Assembly: GCA_900539425.1 (NCBI GenBank)
Contig: UQBX01000003.1
Span: 1-64,000 of the forward strand
Direction of reading: 5' to 3'
DNA: 64,000 nucleotides
DNA from: an uncultured Oscillospiraceae bacterium
GTDB lineage: Bacteria; Bacillota; Clostridia; Oscillospirales; Acutalibacteraceae
In this document: positions 43,160 through 52,872 of the stretch, piece by piece
Position numbering within the stretch: the first letter of the stretch is position 1
How the letters are laid out: the number at the start of each line of letters is the position of its first letter
Program-made: the position numbers and the translations under genes
Notes under the pieces: generated by a model
What the model was told of the DNA's origin: nothing
The model's database searches: none
What the model saw: only the letters and a program-made list of their open reading frames with translations

Positions 43160-44313
43160 AATTGAATTATAAAAGTTATTTAGCAGTGTTTTTTGTTTCC
43201 TTGCTTTTGTTTTGTGCCTCTTTTCCCGTTTACGCTATGGGACAGGACGAGCTGACGCAGGAGGATTACAACAGGATTTTGGAGCAGTATGACCTCTCCG
43301 CTTTTGATGAACTTGATAACAGCAGTAAAGAATTGCTTGATGAACTTGGGCTTACAGATTTTGATTACAGCACTATTGTTGATTTCTCCATATCTGATTT
43401 TTTATCTGCTCTGAAAGACACATTTATCGGAAGTGCGCAGACACCGCTTGAGGCAACAGCTCTGATACTTATAATTATTTTGTTATCCGCGCTGTTTCAC
43501 AGTTTCAAAGAAACAGTTAACGATTCGGGGATGGCGTCTGTTTTATCAACTGTAAGCGCAGTAACAATAGTTCTAATACTTATATCTAAGATTAAGATAA
43601 CACTTTCGTCTGCTTGTGCTGCTATATCTGTTTCAGCGGATTTTGTTTACGCGTTTATACCTGCGTTCTGCATAATTGTTGCCGCATCGGGAAATACGGT
43701 GGCGGCGTTTTCAACAAATTCACTCTTATTATCTTTGTCTCAAATCCTGAATTTTATATCAAAAAATATTTTTATTCCTCTGTCAAACTGCTTTTTGGCA
43801 CTTGGAATTTGTTCGGGTATCAGAAATGAGCTTAATTTGGGTGCGTTTATAAATAATTGCAAGAAATATCTGATAACGGCAGTTTCAGTTTGTGCCACAG
43901 CTTTTGTTTCTATACTTTCTCTCAAAACGGCGGTAGCGTCAAAAGCTGATGCAATAGGGCTGCGTTCAGTAAGATTTGCAATAAACTCCGTTGTGCCCGT
44001 TATAGGCAGCGCTATAAGTGAAGGCCTTTTGTCTATTCAGGCTTATTCATCGTTAATTAAAAGCAGTGTCGGTGTAGTAGGCATAGTTGCCGTTGCACTT
44101 GTTTTTCTGCCGTCAATACTTGAAGTAACATTCTGGAGGCTCTTTTTGAGCCTTTGCTCAACTGTTTCTCAGATGTTTTCTGATTCTTCTGTATCAAGTG
44201 TACTCAAGGCATTTACGGATGCGCTCCTGATAATGAACGTGATTTTAATACTTTCAATGGTAACAACAATAATTTCAATAGGAATTTTAATTGCCGCTAA
44301 AGGAAGTGCATGA
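43156..44313 (+). CDS. spoIIIAE: Stage III sporulation protein AE
   Basis: 385 residues. Signal-like N-terminus (LAVFFVSLLLFCASFPVYAM), an outer acidic stretch (ILEQYDLSAFDELDNSSKEL) and about eight membrane helices, including GLRSVRFAINSVVPVIGSAI typical of the family. Overlaps spoIIIAD and spoIIIAF by 4 bases. Confidence 0.92.
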   Translation: MKLNYKSYLAVFFVSLLLFCASFPVYAMGQDELTQEDYNRILEQYDLSAFDELDNSSKELLDELGLTDFDYSTIVDFSISDFLSALKDTFIGSAQTPLEATALILIIILLSALFHSFKETVNDSGMASVLSTVSAVTIVLILISKIKITLSSACAAISVSADFVYAFIPAFCIIVAASGNTVAAFSTNSLLLSLSQILNFISKNIFIPLSNCFLALGICSGIRNELNLGAFINNCKKYLITAVSVCATAFVSILSLKTAVASKADAIGLRSVRFAINSVVPVIGSAISEGLLSIQAYSSLIKSSVGVVGIVAVALVFLPSILEVTFWRLFLSLCSTVSQMFSDSSVSSVLKAFTDALLIMNVILILSMVTTIISIGILIAAKGSA

Positions 44314-44747
44314 TGGATTTTATAAAAAGCTGGACAGTCAGTGTATGCCTCACGCTTATAATATCCGCGGTGTTTTCTGTTATATCTCCAAAAGGGAGTA
44401 TGGGCAGATTTTATAAAGTAATAATCGCCGTGTTTATTTTTGTTTCTCTACTGTATCCGTTTTCAGATTTCGATTTTAATGAATTCAAATCTGACTTCAA
44501 TTTTCAAAGTGAGCTTGAGTCTACGCAGGAGAGCCTTGCTTCTGATCAGGTTGAAAATGTCATAAAAAATGTGTTGTCTGCAAGAGATATTGAGGGTGCG
44601 GAAGTTGAGTGCGTTGTTTTTCAGACTTCGGATGAGATAAGCATTGAAAACGTAACCGTAAGAATAGCCGATACATATGATCCTGATGAAGTTGAAAATA
44701 TCATACTTGAAGAAACAGGCATCGCTGCTGATGTAGTAGTTAAATAA
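44310..44747 (+). CDS. spoIIIAF: Stage III sporulation protein AF
   Basis: 145 residues. Two N-terminal helices with the family signature 'ISPKGSMGRFYKVIIAVFIF' and a soluble C-terminal domain (VENVTVRIADTYDPDEVENI-like). ATG at 44310 overlaps spoIIIAE; the next codon is also ATG. Confidence 0.88.
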   Translation: MMDFIKSWTVSVCLTLIISAVFSVISPKGSMGRFYKVIIAVFIFVSLLYPFSDFDFNEFKSDFNFQSELESTQESLASDQVENVIKNVLSARDIEGAEVECVVFQTSDEISIENVTVRIADTYDPDEVENIILEETGIAADVVVK

Positions 44748-44802
44748 CAGGAAAATAACACGTTTACTAAAGTGCCAAATCAACAGACGGAAGGCAGAAA
44801 AT

Positions 44803-45339
44803 ATGGTAGCAAAAATTAAAGAAAAAGTTATTAACATTTTTCAAAAAAAAGATTCAAGAAATAAAATTCTTATTGTTGCGGCAGTACTGGGTGTAGTTCT
44901 TATACTTCTTTCGGAACTTGATTTTTCAACTCCGAAAGCTGAAGAAAGCGTTCAGACGGGTGATTATGCGCAGTATGTAAGCACACTTAATGATGAACTC
45001 ACAAGCGTGATTTCAAGCATTGACGGTGTAGGAGACTGCAAGGTAATGATAACTCTAAAAAATACAAAAGAGAATGTTTACGCAGAAAACAGCGAAACTT
45101 CTTCTTCAGACAGTTCTAATTCTGAAAATAATGAATATGTTATTTATAACAGCGAAAACGGAGATTCTCCGCTTTTGCTAAAAGAAGAAATGCCGCAGGT
45201 CGCAGGAGTTGCGGTCGTATGCTCAGGCGGAGACAGTGAAGCAGTGAGGGAAAGAATAATCGACTGCGTGTGTGCTCTGTTCGATATTTCCTCAAGTCAT
45301 GTTTCCGTTTCAAAACTTAATACAAAGGGTGGTAACTGA
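44803..45339 (+). CDS. spoIIIAG: Stage III sporulation protein AG
   Basis: 178 residues. One membrane helix (ILIVAAVLGVVLILLSEL) and a ring-building domain (RBM) with 'ELTSVISSIDGVGDCKVMIT' and a variable Ser/Asn/Glu insert. In the sporulation channel AG forms a large ring between the two membranes. Its stop shares the last base with the spoIIIAH start. Confidence 0.9.
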   Translation: MVAKIKEKVINIFQKKDSRNKILIVAAVLGVVLILLSELDFSTPKAEESVQTGDYAQYVSTLNDELTSVISSIDGVGDCKVMITLKNTKENVYAENSETSSSDSSNSENNEYVIYNSENGDSPLLLKEEMPQVAGVAVVCSGGDSEAVRERIIDCVCALFDISSSHVSVSKLNTKGGN

Positions 45340-45962
45340 TGGAAGAACTCAACGAAAAAAATAACGCTAACGGTATAGAGATAAAAGGTCTTACAAGCGA
45401 TGAGCAGGTAAAGAAGCGCAAATCAAGGAAAAGAAAACTGCTTGTTTCTGTATTTGTACTTTTGCTTGCTCTCGGCATAGGTGGCAACTGGTATTGGGAA
45501 AACAGTGATATTTCAGCCAAGATAAGTTCTATAGCAACTTCAGCAAAAACACTCGGTGAAGCCACTTTCGTAGATGCCACTACTGAGGTGACAACAACAG
45601 CCGAAAGCGAATATTTCTCATCTGCAAGGGTAGAACGTCAGACCGCAAGGGACGAAGCCCTTGAAAAGCTGCAGGCGGTGATTGACGCGCCTGAGGAAAG
45701 TGAGGACGCTCATAAACTGGCTGCCGAAAAGATTGCCGCAATTTCATCATATATTGATATTGAAAATAAAATCGAAACACTTGTTGAAGCAAAAGGCGTT
45801 TCAAACTGTTTGGCTGTTATAAGCGAGGACGGCACCAGAGTTGATGTAATTATAGACAGCGAAGAACTTTCAGATGAACTTGCTCTTCAGATAAAGGAAA
45901 TAGCAACTACTCAGCTTAAATGCGGTTTTGAGAATGTGACCATAATTCAGTCAGCTTCTTAA
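45339..45962 (+). CDS. spoIIIAH: Stage III sporulation protein AH
   Basis: 207 residues. Basic cytoplasmic start, one membrane helix (LLVSVFVLLLALGIGGNWYW), a linker and the YscJ/FliF-like domain (ARDEALEKLQAVIDA, 'NKIETLVEAKGVSNCLAVIS', 'IATTQLKCGFENVTIIQ'). AH binds forespore SpoIIQ to form the channel. Last gene of the operon. Confidence 0.92.
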   Translation: MEELNEKNNANGIEIKGLTSDEQVKKRKSRKRKLLVSVFVLLLALGIGGNWYWENSDISAKISSIATSAKTLGEATFVDATTEVTTTAESEYFSSARVERQTARDEALEKLQAVIDAPEESEDAHKLAAEKIAAISSYIDIENKIETLVEAKGVSNCLAVISEDGTRVDVIIDSEELSDELALQIKEIATTQLKCGFENVTIIQSAS

Positions 45963-46053
45963 TTTACTGTGTATAATATTTTAACATTTTATTTAATGCT
46001 TGTATAAATTTGCAAGTTGTGTTAAAATACTAAAAGCAAGGAGGCGTCAAATT

Positions 46054-46446
46054 ATGGAAATTACAAAATATTCCGCAGAAGGCGGAGTTATTATATCTGA
46101 AGAGGCAATTTCCTCTATTGCAACAAATGCCGCAAAAGATGTAAACGGTGTTGTGGGTTTTTCAAATAAGCCTGACGATGTTGTTTCCACAATAAAAAAA
46201 GGAAGTCTCAAGGTTATGAGCCCCGTCAGGGTTTTTCAGGACGGAGATAATCTTGATATAAGCATATATATTTGTATTGCAAGCGGTAAAAAAATACAGC
46301 CGGTTGCCGAGGAAGTTCAGAAAGTTGTTAAGGAAGCTGTTCAGAATATGACAGGCAGACTTGTTTCAAAAGTCAATGTCATAATTGCTTCCGTTGAATT
46401 ACAGCAGCCTGAAGAAAACAGTGAACCTTGTGAAACTGAAGAGTAA
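46054..46446 (+). CDS. Asp23/Gls24 family envelope stress protein
   Basis: 130 residues from ATG 46054 with AAGGAGG 9 bases upstream. 'GGVIISEEAISSIATNAAKD', 'VNGVVGF' and 'VQKVVKEAVQNMTGRLVSKV' then 'VNVIIASVEL' are the Asp23 pattern. In this part of Clostridia genomes it is usually found next to nusB, as here (YqhY-like). Ends before a strong terminator. Confidence 0.9.
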   Translation: MEITKYSAEGGVIISEEAISSIATNAAKDVNGVVGFSNKPDDVVSTIKKGSLKVMSPVRVFQDGDNLDISIYICIASGKKIQPVAEEVQKVVKEAVQNMTGRLVSKVNVIIASVELQQPEENSEPCETEE

Positions 46447-46454
46447 TTAAAATC

Positions 46455-46487
46455 CGGCTGAAAGTTATTATTTTCAGCCGTTTTTTT
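46455..46487 (+). terminator. Rho-independent terminator between asp23-like gene and nusB
   Basis: CGGCTGAAA pairs with TTTCAGCCG, with GTTATTAT as loop, followed by seven T. Confidence 0.93.
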
Positions 46488-46540
46488 ATATATTTGAATT
46501 ATGCAGGATTTTATAACGCCGTTGGCGGAAAGGTTTGTAT

Positions 46541-46939
46541 ATGAACAGAAGTGAAATGAGGGAGCAGGCTTTCCTGCTGCTTTTTGAAAAAGAATTTTTT
46601 AAGGACATGCCGTGTAGTGAAATTGAGGAGATTTTTGACGAGAATGTTGCTCCTCTCAGTGAATATTCAAAAAACGCATTTGAAAACACAGTTTCACATT
46701 TAAGCGAGATAGATACAATTATTTCGGAATATCTTAAAGGCTGGAAAATCGCCCGACTTCCGAAGGTTAATATATCTGTACTCAGACTTGCGTTTTATGA
46801 GATAATGTTTGAAGAATCAGTTCCGTCCGCTGCTGCTGTCAATGAAGCGGTGGAGCTTGCCAAAAAGTATTCCGCAAGCGAAGATGCGTCATTTATAAAC
46901 GGCGTGCTTCGCAGCTATTTAAGGAAGACTGAAGAATGA
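46541..46939 (+). CDS. nusB: Transcription antitermination factor NusB
   Basis: 132 residues, all-helical. 'NRSEMREQAFLLLFEKEFF', 'YLKGWKIARLPKVNISVLRL', 'AFYEIMFEESVPSAAAVNEA' and 'VELAKKYSASEDASFINGVL' match NusB, which binds boxA RNA with S10 in rRNA antitermination. ATG 46541 with AAAGG 8 bases upstream. Its stop overlaps the next start (ATGA). Confidence 0.93.
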   Translation: MNRSEMREQAFLLLFEKEFFKDMPCSEIEEIFDENVAPLSEYSKNAFENTVSHLSEIDTIISEYLKGWKIARLPKVNISVLRLAFYEIMFEESVPSAAAVNEAVELAKKYSASEDASFINGVLRSYLRKTEE

Positions 46940-47859
46940 CAGCGGGCTTTGATACAAGTAATTACACTACTTCAGCCGCTGTTATGAAAGACGGTGTGAT
47001 AAAAAATTATAAACAGCTGCTTACGGTAGCTGAGCATCAGCGTGGATTAAGGCAGAGTGACGCGGTTTTTCAGCATACTGTAAACATGCCTCGTCTTGTT
47101 GCGGAAATGTCAAATGATTTTGATTTAAGCAAAGTCAAAGCAGTAGGTGTAAGCGCAAGGCCGAGAAACATTGAGGGCAGTTATATGCCTTGCTTTCTTG
47201 TCGGAATAAACACTGCAAGGGCTGCGGCTGAATTCTGCGGGTGCAGATGTTATGAAACTTCACACCAGATAGGTCACATTCTGGCTGCTCTTTATTCAGC
47301 AGACAAGCTTGAACTTATAAATAAAAAATTCATAGCTTTTCATGTTTCGGGCGGCACAACTGAGGCGGTTCTTGTAACTCCTGATAAAGAAAACATAATC
47401 AATGCAGAGATAATTGCAGAAAGTACTGACTTAAAGGCAGGACAGGCTATAGACAGAACCGGCGTTTTGCTTGGCATGCGTTTTCCGTGCGGTGCCGAAC
47501 TCGAAAAAGAAGCCTCAAAAAGTGAAAAAGAATTCAAAATACACGCATCTATGAAAGGGTGTAACTGCTCTTTTTCGGGTATTGAAAATAAAGTGAAAAA
47601 TATGATAGCCGCAGGTGAAAAGAAATGCGATATAGCAAAATTTGCGCTTCAAAGTGTTTGCGTTTCTCTCGATGCTATGGCTCAGGCGGTAGTTAAAGAA
47701 TACGGCAGTTTGCCGCTTGTTTTTGCCGGCGGTGTATCTTCAAATAAAAAAATTAAAACAACTATGAGCGAAAAATACGGTGCCTGCTTTGCCAAGCCTC
47801 AGTTCAGCGCGGACAATGCCGCCGGTACGGCTGGTTTCGCTGCTTTGAAATCATTATGA
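46936..47859 (+). CDS. TsaD/Kae1-like protein (M22 family paralog)
   Basis: 307 residues. ASKHA fold of the TsaD/Kae1/YgjD family, with the metal-binding HxxxH as SHQIGHILAAL, then HVSGGTTEAVL, 'GQAIDRTGVLLGMRFPCGAE' and LVFAGGVSSNKKIKTTM. True TsaD makes the t6A modification of tRNAs; this gene, between nusB and xseA, looks like the shorter clostridial paralog rather than the main enzyme. 4-bp overlaps with both neighbours. Confidence 0.82.
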   Translation: MTAGFDTSNYTTSAAVMKDGVIKNYKQLLTVAEHQRGLRQSDAVFQHTVNMPRLVAEMSNDFDLSKVKAVGVSARPRNIEGSYMPCFLVGINTARAAAEFCGCRCYETSHQIGHILAALYSADKLELINKKFIAFHVSGGTTEAVLVTPDKENIINAEIIAESTDLKAGQAIDRTGVLLGMRFPCGAELEKEASKSEKEFKIHASMKGCNCSFSGIENKVKNMIAAGEKKCDIAKFALQSVCVSLDAMAQAVVKEYGSLPLVFAGGVSSNKKIKTTMSEKYGACFAKPQFSADNAAGTAGFAALKSL

Positions 47860-49061
47860 ACACGTTAAAAGTATCACAGATAAATACTTATATAAAGGCT
47901 CTGATTGATGCAAGTGAGCCGCTGAGAAGTATCTATGTTGAGGGTGAGATCTCAAATTTTAAACACCATCAGCCATCAGGGCATATGTATTTCACTCTTA
48001 AAGATGATAAATCTCAGCTAAAAGCAGTTATTTTTGCATCAAGTGCTTATAGGCTTAGGTTCAGACCTGAAAACGGTATGAGCGTTATTTGCCGCGGCAG
48101 AATAACTGTTTACGAAAAAAGCGGAGAATATCAGCTTTATGCAGAAGATATGCAGCCCGTTGGCCTCGGAGCGCTTAATCTTGCTTTTGAGCAGCTTAAA
48201 GAAAAGCTGTTTAAAGAGGGTGTATGTGACCCTTCTTTGAAAAAGCCGTTGCCGGCATATCCTCAGAAAATAGGCGTTGTCACATCAGGTATTGGCGCCG
48301 CAGTTCAGGATATTAAGAATATTACAGCTCGCCGCTACCCGCTTGCAGAACTTGTTATTGTGCCCACTGTTGTGCAGGGTGATAAAGCCGCGCCGGATAT
48401 AGTAAGCTCTATTCAGCTGCTTGACAGCAGAGGAGATATTGATGTTATAATTGTTGGCCGCGGCGGCGGATCAATTGAAGATCTGTGGGCATTTAATACC
48501 GAAGAAGTTGCAAGGGCTGTTATTGCATGCAAAACTCCGGTTGTTTCTGCAGTAGGTCACGAAAGTGATTTTACCATATGTGATTTTGTTGCGGATCTCA
48601 GAGCGCCTACACCAAGTGCGGCCGCCGAACTTGTGTGCCCTGATATTAATGTTCAGTTAAACAGAATCCGATCACTTCAATATACGGCAGAACTTTATAT
48701 TAAATCATTTATTGACGAGAATTCTCAGCGCCTTAGCGAGATATGCGATTTTTCACCGCTTGCGGACGGAGATGCGCTTGTTAAACCGTTTTCGGACAGA
48801 CTTTCTGAACTTGAAAATAAATTGAATATGTTTTTCACTCAGAAATCAGAGGTTGAATTTCACAAGTTTTCCGCTCTTGCGGGAAAGCTTAACGCACTTA
48901 GTCCGCTTGCTGTTCTTGAAAGAGGCTTCGCTGTTGCTAAGCAGAACGGCAATGTAATATCTTCGGTTGCTGATGCAGATACAAAGAAAAAGCTTACTGT
49001 TGCTTTATCGGACGGTGAACTTATGTGCGATATATCAGAGGTAATTAAATATGAGCAGTAA
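47856..49061 (+). CDS. xseA: Exodeoxyribonuclease VII large subunit
   Basis: 401 residues. N-terminal OB fold ('IYVEGEISNFKHHQPSGHMY', 'FTLKDDKSQLKAVIF'), catalytic domain 'KIGVVTSGIGAAVQDIKNIT', 'VDVIIVGRGGGSIEDLWAFN' and 'VSAVGHESDFTICDFVADLR', then the coiled-coil region. With XseB it degrades single-stranded DNA. Overlaps xseB by 11 bases. Confidence 0.95.
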   Translation: MNTLKVSQINTYIKALIDASEPLRSIYVEGEISNFKHHQPSGHMYFTLKDDKSQLKAVIFASSAYRLRFRPENGMSVICRGRITVYEKSGEYQLYAEDMQPVGLGALNLAFEQLKEKLFKEGVCDPSLKKPLPAYPQKIGVVTSGIGAAVQDIKNITARRYPLAELVIVPTVVQGDKAAPDIVSSIQLLDSRGDIDVIIVGRGGGSIEDLWAFNTEEVARAVIACKTPVVSAVGHESDFTICDFVADLRAPTPSAAAELVCPDINVQLNRIRSLQYTAELYIKSFIDENSQRLSEICDFSPLADGDALVKPFSDRLSELENKLNMFFTQKSEVEFHKFSALAGKLNALSPLAVLERGFAVAKQNGNVISSVADADTKKKLTVALSDGELMCDISEVIKYEQ

Positions 49062-49248
49062 AGATATGACTTATGAGCAGGCAATAAAAAGACTTGAGGA
49101 AATTGTTGCTTGCCTTGAGAAAAAGGATACTCCGCTTGAGGAGAGCATGAAGCTTTTTGAAGAGGGAACAAAGCTTGCCGCATTTTGCGGAGAAAAGCTT
49201 ACTTCGGCAAAACAAAAAATTACCGAACTTACAAAAGGTGATGAATAA
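49051..49248 (+). CDS. xseB: Exodeoxyribonuclease VII small subunit
   Basis: 65 residues, two helices: 'TYEQAIKRLEEIVACLEKKD' and 'TPLEESMKLFEEGTKLAAFC', the family standard. Starts inside xseA. Confidence 0.95.
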   Translation: MSSKDMTYEQAIKRLEEIVACLEKKDTPLEESMKLFEEGTKLAAFCGEKLTSAKQKITELTKGDE

Positions 49249-49279
49249 AAAGCTTTAGTTAAAGAAAGGTTTTTCGGTT

Positions 49280-50164
49280 ATGACTCAGCTTGAATTTGAA
49301 AATATAATGAAAAATGATATTTCGTTGGTTGAATCACACCTTACCGATCTTCTGCCTAAGTGCGCTAACGGTCAGGATGAAGTTGTTGAAGCAATGAAAT
49401 ACTCACTTGTAAACGGCGGGAAAAGATTAAGACCCGTTCTCTGCCTTGAATTTGCAAAGGCTTGCGGAGGAGACAGATTTGATGCGCTTGATTTTGCGTG
49501 CGCTGTTGAATATATACACACATACAGCCTTATTCACGATGATCTGCCGTGCATGGATGACGACGATATGCGCCGCGGAAAGCCAAGCTGTCACAAGCAA
49601 TTCGGAGAAGCAACAGCGCTTCTTGCCGGAGATGCTCTTCTGACTCATGCTTTTCAGATAGTTGCGGGCGCAGAACTTGATGATTCAAAAATTGCGCTTG
49701 CCTGCGGTCTGCTTGCTCAAAATGCAGGTGTTCAGGGTATGGTTGGCGGTCAGGTCATAGACCTTAAATATGAAAGCGAATCACCTGATCTCAGGCAGCT
49801 GCTTTCAGTGCATCGCCTAAAGACCGGCGCACTCATTTCTGCGGCGTGCCTGCTCGGATGTATCGCTGCGGGGGCAGATGATAAAAAAATAGCCGCAGCA
49901 TCTGCTTATGCATATGATTTGGGCGTTGCTTTTCAAATTAAAGATGACATTCTGGATGTTACGGGTAGCAGTGAGGAACTTGGCAAGCCTGTAGGTTCAG
50001 ATGAAGATAATAATAAAACAACTTACGTTTCTCTCAGAGGAATCGAAAACGCACAGAAGGATGTTGAAAAGCTGACTTCTGCCGCTATTTCCAGATTATC
50101 AGAATTTCAGAATACGGAATTTCTTGAAGTACTTTCCCGCTATCTTGTAAATCGTAACAAGTAA
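49280..50164 (+). CDS. ispA: Polyprenyl (farnesyl) diphosphate synthase
   Basis: 294 residues. First Asp-rich motif DDLPCMDDDD with RRGKPSCHK, second motif IKDDILDVTG; 'GGKRLRPVLCLEFAKACGGD' binds the allylic partner. Condenses isopentenyl diphosphate units, probably to farnesyl diphosphate. ATG 49280 with AAAGG upstream; upstream of dxs, making an isoprenoid gene pair. Confidence 0.93.
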   Translation: MTQLEFENIMKNDISLVESHLTDLLPKCANGQDEVVEAMKYSLVNGGKRLRPVLCLEFAKACGGDRFDALDFACAVEYIHTYSLIHDDLPCMDDDDMRRGKPSCHKQFGEATALLAGDALLTHAFQIVAGAELDDSKIALACGLLAQNAGVQGMVGGQVIDLKYESESPDLRQLLSVHRLKTGALISAACLLGCIAAGADDKKIAAASAYAYDLGVAFQIKDDILDVTGSSEELGKPVGSDEDNNKTTYVSLRGIENAQKDVEKLTSAAISRLSEFQNTEFLEVLSRYLVNRNK

Positions 50165-50231
50165 CTTAAATCCATAAAAGTTGAATTTTTGCTTTCTAAG
50201 TGCTATTATTTCACTGAAAAGAGTTGATTAA

Positions 50232-52088
50232 GTGTCAGTTTTAGATAAAGTTAATTCCCCAAAGGATTTAAAACAGCTTTCTGATGGGGAATTGGACGAA
50301 CTTTGTGCTGAAATACGTGAACTTTTGATAACTACGGTTTCAAAAACAGGTGGCCATCTTGCTTCAAATCTCGGTGTGGTTGAGCTTACCGTTGCAATTC
50401 ATAAAGTATTCAGCAGTCCTGTTGATCAGATCGTTTTTGATGTAGGTCATCAGTGCTATACACATAAAATCCTCACAGGCAGAAAAGAACAATTCTGCAC
50501 ACTGCGAACTGAAAACGGAATAAGCGGTTTTACAAGACCGAATGAGAGTGAGCACGATATTTTTTCAAGCGGTCATTCCAGTGTTTCTGTCAGTCAGGCG
50601 ATAGGCCTTGCAAAAGCAAAGCAGATAAAAAATGAAAAGGGTAAAGTTGTTGCAATTATCGGCGACGGCGCTCTTACGGGCGGTCTTGCATACGAGGCGC
50701 TCAACAATTGCGCGAGCGATAATCACAGCAATCTTATCGTAATACTTAATGATAATAAAATGTCTATCAGCCAGAATGTAGGCAGTATGGCAAAGCATCT
50801 GACAAATGTAAGAACATCAAAGCGCTATTCCACATTCAAATCCCGTGTCAGAAAAGCGATTTTTCATTTGCCTAAAATAGGAAACCAGATAAACAGATGT
50901 CTTACCGCCATTAACGGAGCTTTAAGACGTAAAATATATCATAACGCCACCTTCTTTGAAGATCTTGGCTTCAGATATTACGGGCCTATTGACGGCCATG
51001 ATATTAATGCACTTGTTGCCGCGCTTGAAACGGCAAAAGCGCACAATCACTCTGTGCTTGTTCATGTTAATACCGTTAAAGGAAAGGGCTATAATCCAGC
51101 CGAAAAAAATCCTACACAGTTTCATGGTATAGGTCAGTTTGATATAGAAACAGGAGAGCCTAAGTCAAGCGGAGAAACTTTTTCTTCCTCTTTCGGAAAG
51201 ATAGTTTGTGACCTTGCTTCTCATGATTCAAGAATTTGCTGTATTACGGCCGCTATGACTGAGGGAACGGGTCTTTCCCAGTTTAGAAAAGAATACCCGA
51301 AAAGATTTTTTGATGTTGGTATTGCGGAACAGCATGCTGTTACCTTTGCAAGCGGACTTGCACGAAACGGCATGATACCTGTATTTGCGGTATATTCAAC
51401 ATTTCTTCAGCGTTCTTACGATCAGCTTATTCATGATGTTGCAATGCAAGGCCTTAAAGTGGTTTTCGGAATAGATCGTGCAGGTTTTGTAGGTGAGGAC
51501 GGAGAATCTCATCAGGGTGTTTTTGATACGGCGTATCTTAACAGTGTGCCTGGGTTAACTGTATATGCCCCGTCAGATTATGAGGAAATGGCGCTGATGT
51601 TTGTAAAAGGTATATACCGTGATAAAGGTGCCGTAGCCGTAAGGTATCCAAGAGGTAAAGCCGGTAAGATGCCTGAAGAGTATACTTATGATAAGCAGGA
51701 TGCCGCAGTATTCGGTGATACTTCTGCTAAAAACTGTATCGTTGCTTATGGCAGAGAGTTCAGTAAGTGTTATGAAGCTTATGAACAGCTTGACGATACA
51801 TTTATAATTAAACTTAATAAAATTAAGCCTATAAGCGATGAAGCGGTTTTGCTTGCAAAAGACGCTGAAAATGTATTTTTCTTTGAGGAAAGCATAAAAA
51901 CAGGCGGAGTGGGCGAATCTTTTGCTTCTCGTCTTGAAGAAAATGGCTTTAATGTTAATTTCCGACATATAGCGGTTGAGGATGAATTTATAAAACAGGC
52001 GTCAGTTGATTCACAGTTTGAAAAATACAAGCTTGATACTAACGGCGTTTTGGAAGTGATAAGAAATGAGCAAGAAAACAAGGCTTGA
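50232..52088 (+). CDS. dxs: 1-deoxy-D-xylulose-5-phosphate synthase
   Basis: 618 residues. Thiamine diphosphate motif 'GDGALTGGLAYEALNN' to 'LNDNKMSIS', start 'GGHLASNLGVVELTVAIHKV', 'FDVGHQCYTHKILTGR', and in the Pyr domain 'GIAEQHAVTFASGLA' with the catalytic Glu and 'RAGFVGEDGESHQGVFD'. First step of the MEP isoprenoid pathway. Start is GTG 50232. Overlaps tlyA by 23 bases. Confidence 0.95.
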   Translation: MSVLDKVNSPKDLKQLSDGELDELCAEIRELLITTVSKTGGHLASNLGVVELTVAIHKVFSSPVDQIVFDVGHQCYTHKILTGRKEQFCTLRTENGISGFTRPNESEHDIFSSGHSSVSVSQAIGLAKAKQIKNEKGKVVAIIGDGALTGGLAYEALNNCASDNHSNLIVILNDNKMSISQNVGSMAKHLTNVRTSKRYSTFKSRVRKAIFHLPKIGNQINRCLTAINGALRRKIYHNATFFEDLGFRYYGPIDGHDINALVAALETAKAHNHSVLVHVNTVKGKGYNPAEKNPTQFHGIGQFDIETGEPKSSGETFSSSFGKIVCDLASHDSRICCITAAMTEGTGLSQFRKEYPKRFFDVGIAEQHAVTFASGLARNGMIPVFAVYSTFLQRSYDQLIHDVAMQGLKVVFGIDRAGFVGEDGESHQGVFDTAYLNSVPGLTVYAPSDYEEMALMFVKGIYRDKGAVAVRYPRGKAGKMPEEYTYDKQDAAVFGDTSAKNCIVAYGREFSKCYEAYEQLDDTFIIKLNKIKPISDEAVLLAKDAENVFFFEESIKTGGVGESFASRLEENGFNVNFRHIAVEDEFIKQASVDSQFEKYKLDTNGVLEVIRNEQENKA

Positions 52089-52872
52089 TATTGCCGTATT
52101 TGAGCAAGGCTATGCCCCCAGCAGGGAAAAGGCAAAAGCTATCATAATGGCGGGTCAGGTTTATGTTAATAATCAAAAGGTTGATAAAGCGGGTTTTGAA
52201 CTGAAAGACGGAGACACGCTTGAAGTTCGTGGCAATACGCTAAAATATGTAAGCCGCGGCGGGTTAAAACTCGAAAAGGCAATGCAGAGTTTTCCTATCG
52301 ACCTTAACGGTAAAATATGTATGGATGTCGGGGCGTCCACAGGAGGTTTTACCGACTGTATGCTTATGAACGGAGCATCAAAGGTATATTCAATTGATGT
52401 GGGCTACGGTCAGCTTGCGTGGAAACTCAGATGTGATGAAAGAGTTGTAAATCTGGAGCGTACGAATTTCCGTTATGTTGATGAAACCTTAATTACGGAC
52501 GCTATTGATTTTGCAAGTGTTGATGTTTCTTTTATTTCTCTAAAACTTATTTTTCCGAATCTTCATAAATTGCTTAAACCAGGTGCATACGCCGTTTGCT
52601 TAATAAAGCCGCAGTTTGAAGCGGGCAAAGAAAAGGTAGGCAAAAAAGGCGTTGTAAGGGATATGGCTGTTCATCTTGAAGTTGTGGACAGAGTTATGCA
52701 CGAAGCGGTTGAGGCAGGATTTTCAGTAATGGGACTTGATTTTTCACCTGTAAAAGGACCGGAGGGTAATATTGAGTATCTTATGTGGATTTCTTCCAGT
52801 GAAGATCCTGTTATTCTAGAGGAAATAAATGCTTCCGGAATTGTTGATAGATCGCACGAGGAACTGCAATGA
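52066..52872 (+). CDS. tlyA: TlyA family rRNA methyltransferase / hemolysin-like
   Basis: 268 residues. S4 RNA-binding domain ('RLDIAVFEQGYAPSREKAKA', 'AGQVYVNNQKVDKAG') followed by an FtsJ-like SAM methyltransferase ('ICMDVGASTGGFTDCMLMNG', 'VYSIDVGYGQLAWKLR'). TlyA enzymes 2'-O-methylate rRNA. Conserved place between dxs and nadK; 4-bp overlap with nadK. Confidence 0.92.
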   Translation: MSKKTRLDIAVFEQGYAPSREKAKAIIMAGQVYVNNQKVDKAGFELKDGDTLEVRGNTLKYVSRGGLKLEKAMQSFPIDLNGKICMDVGASTGGFTDCMLMNGASKVYSIDVGYGQLAWKLRCDERVVNLERTNFRYVDETLITDAIDFASVDVSFISLKLIFPNLHKLLKPGAYAVCLIKPQFEAGKEKVGKKGVVRDMAVHLEVVDRVMHEAVEAGFSVMGLDFSPVKGPEGNIEYLMWISSSEDPVILEEINASGIVDRSHEELQ

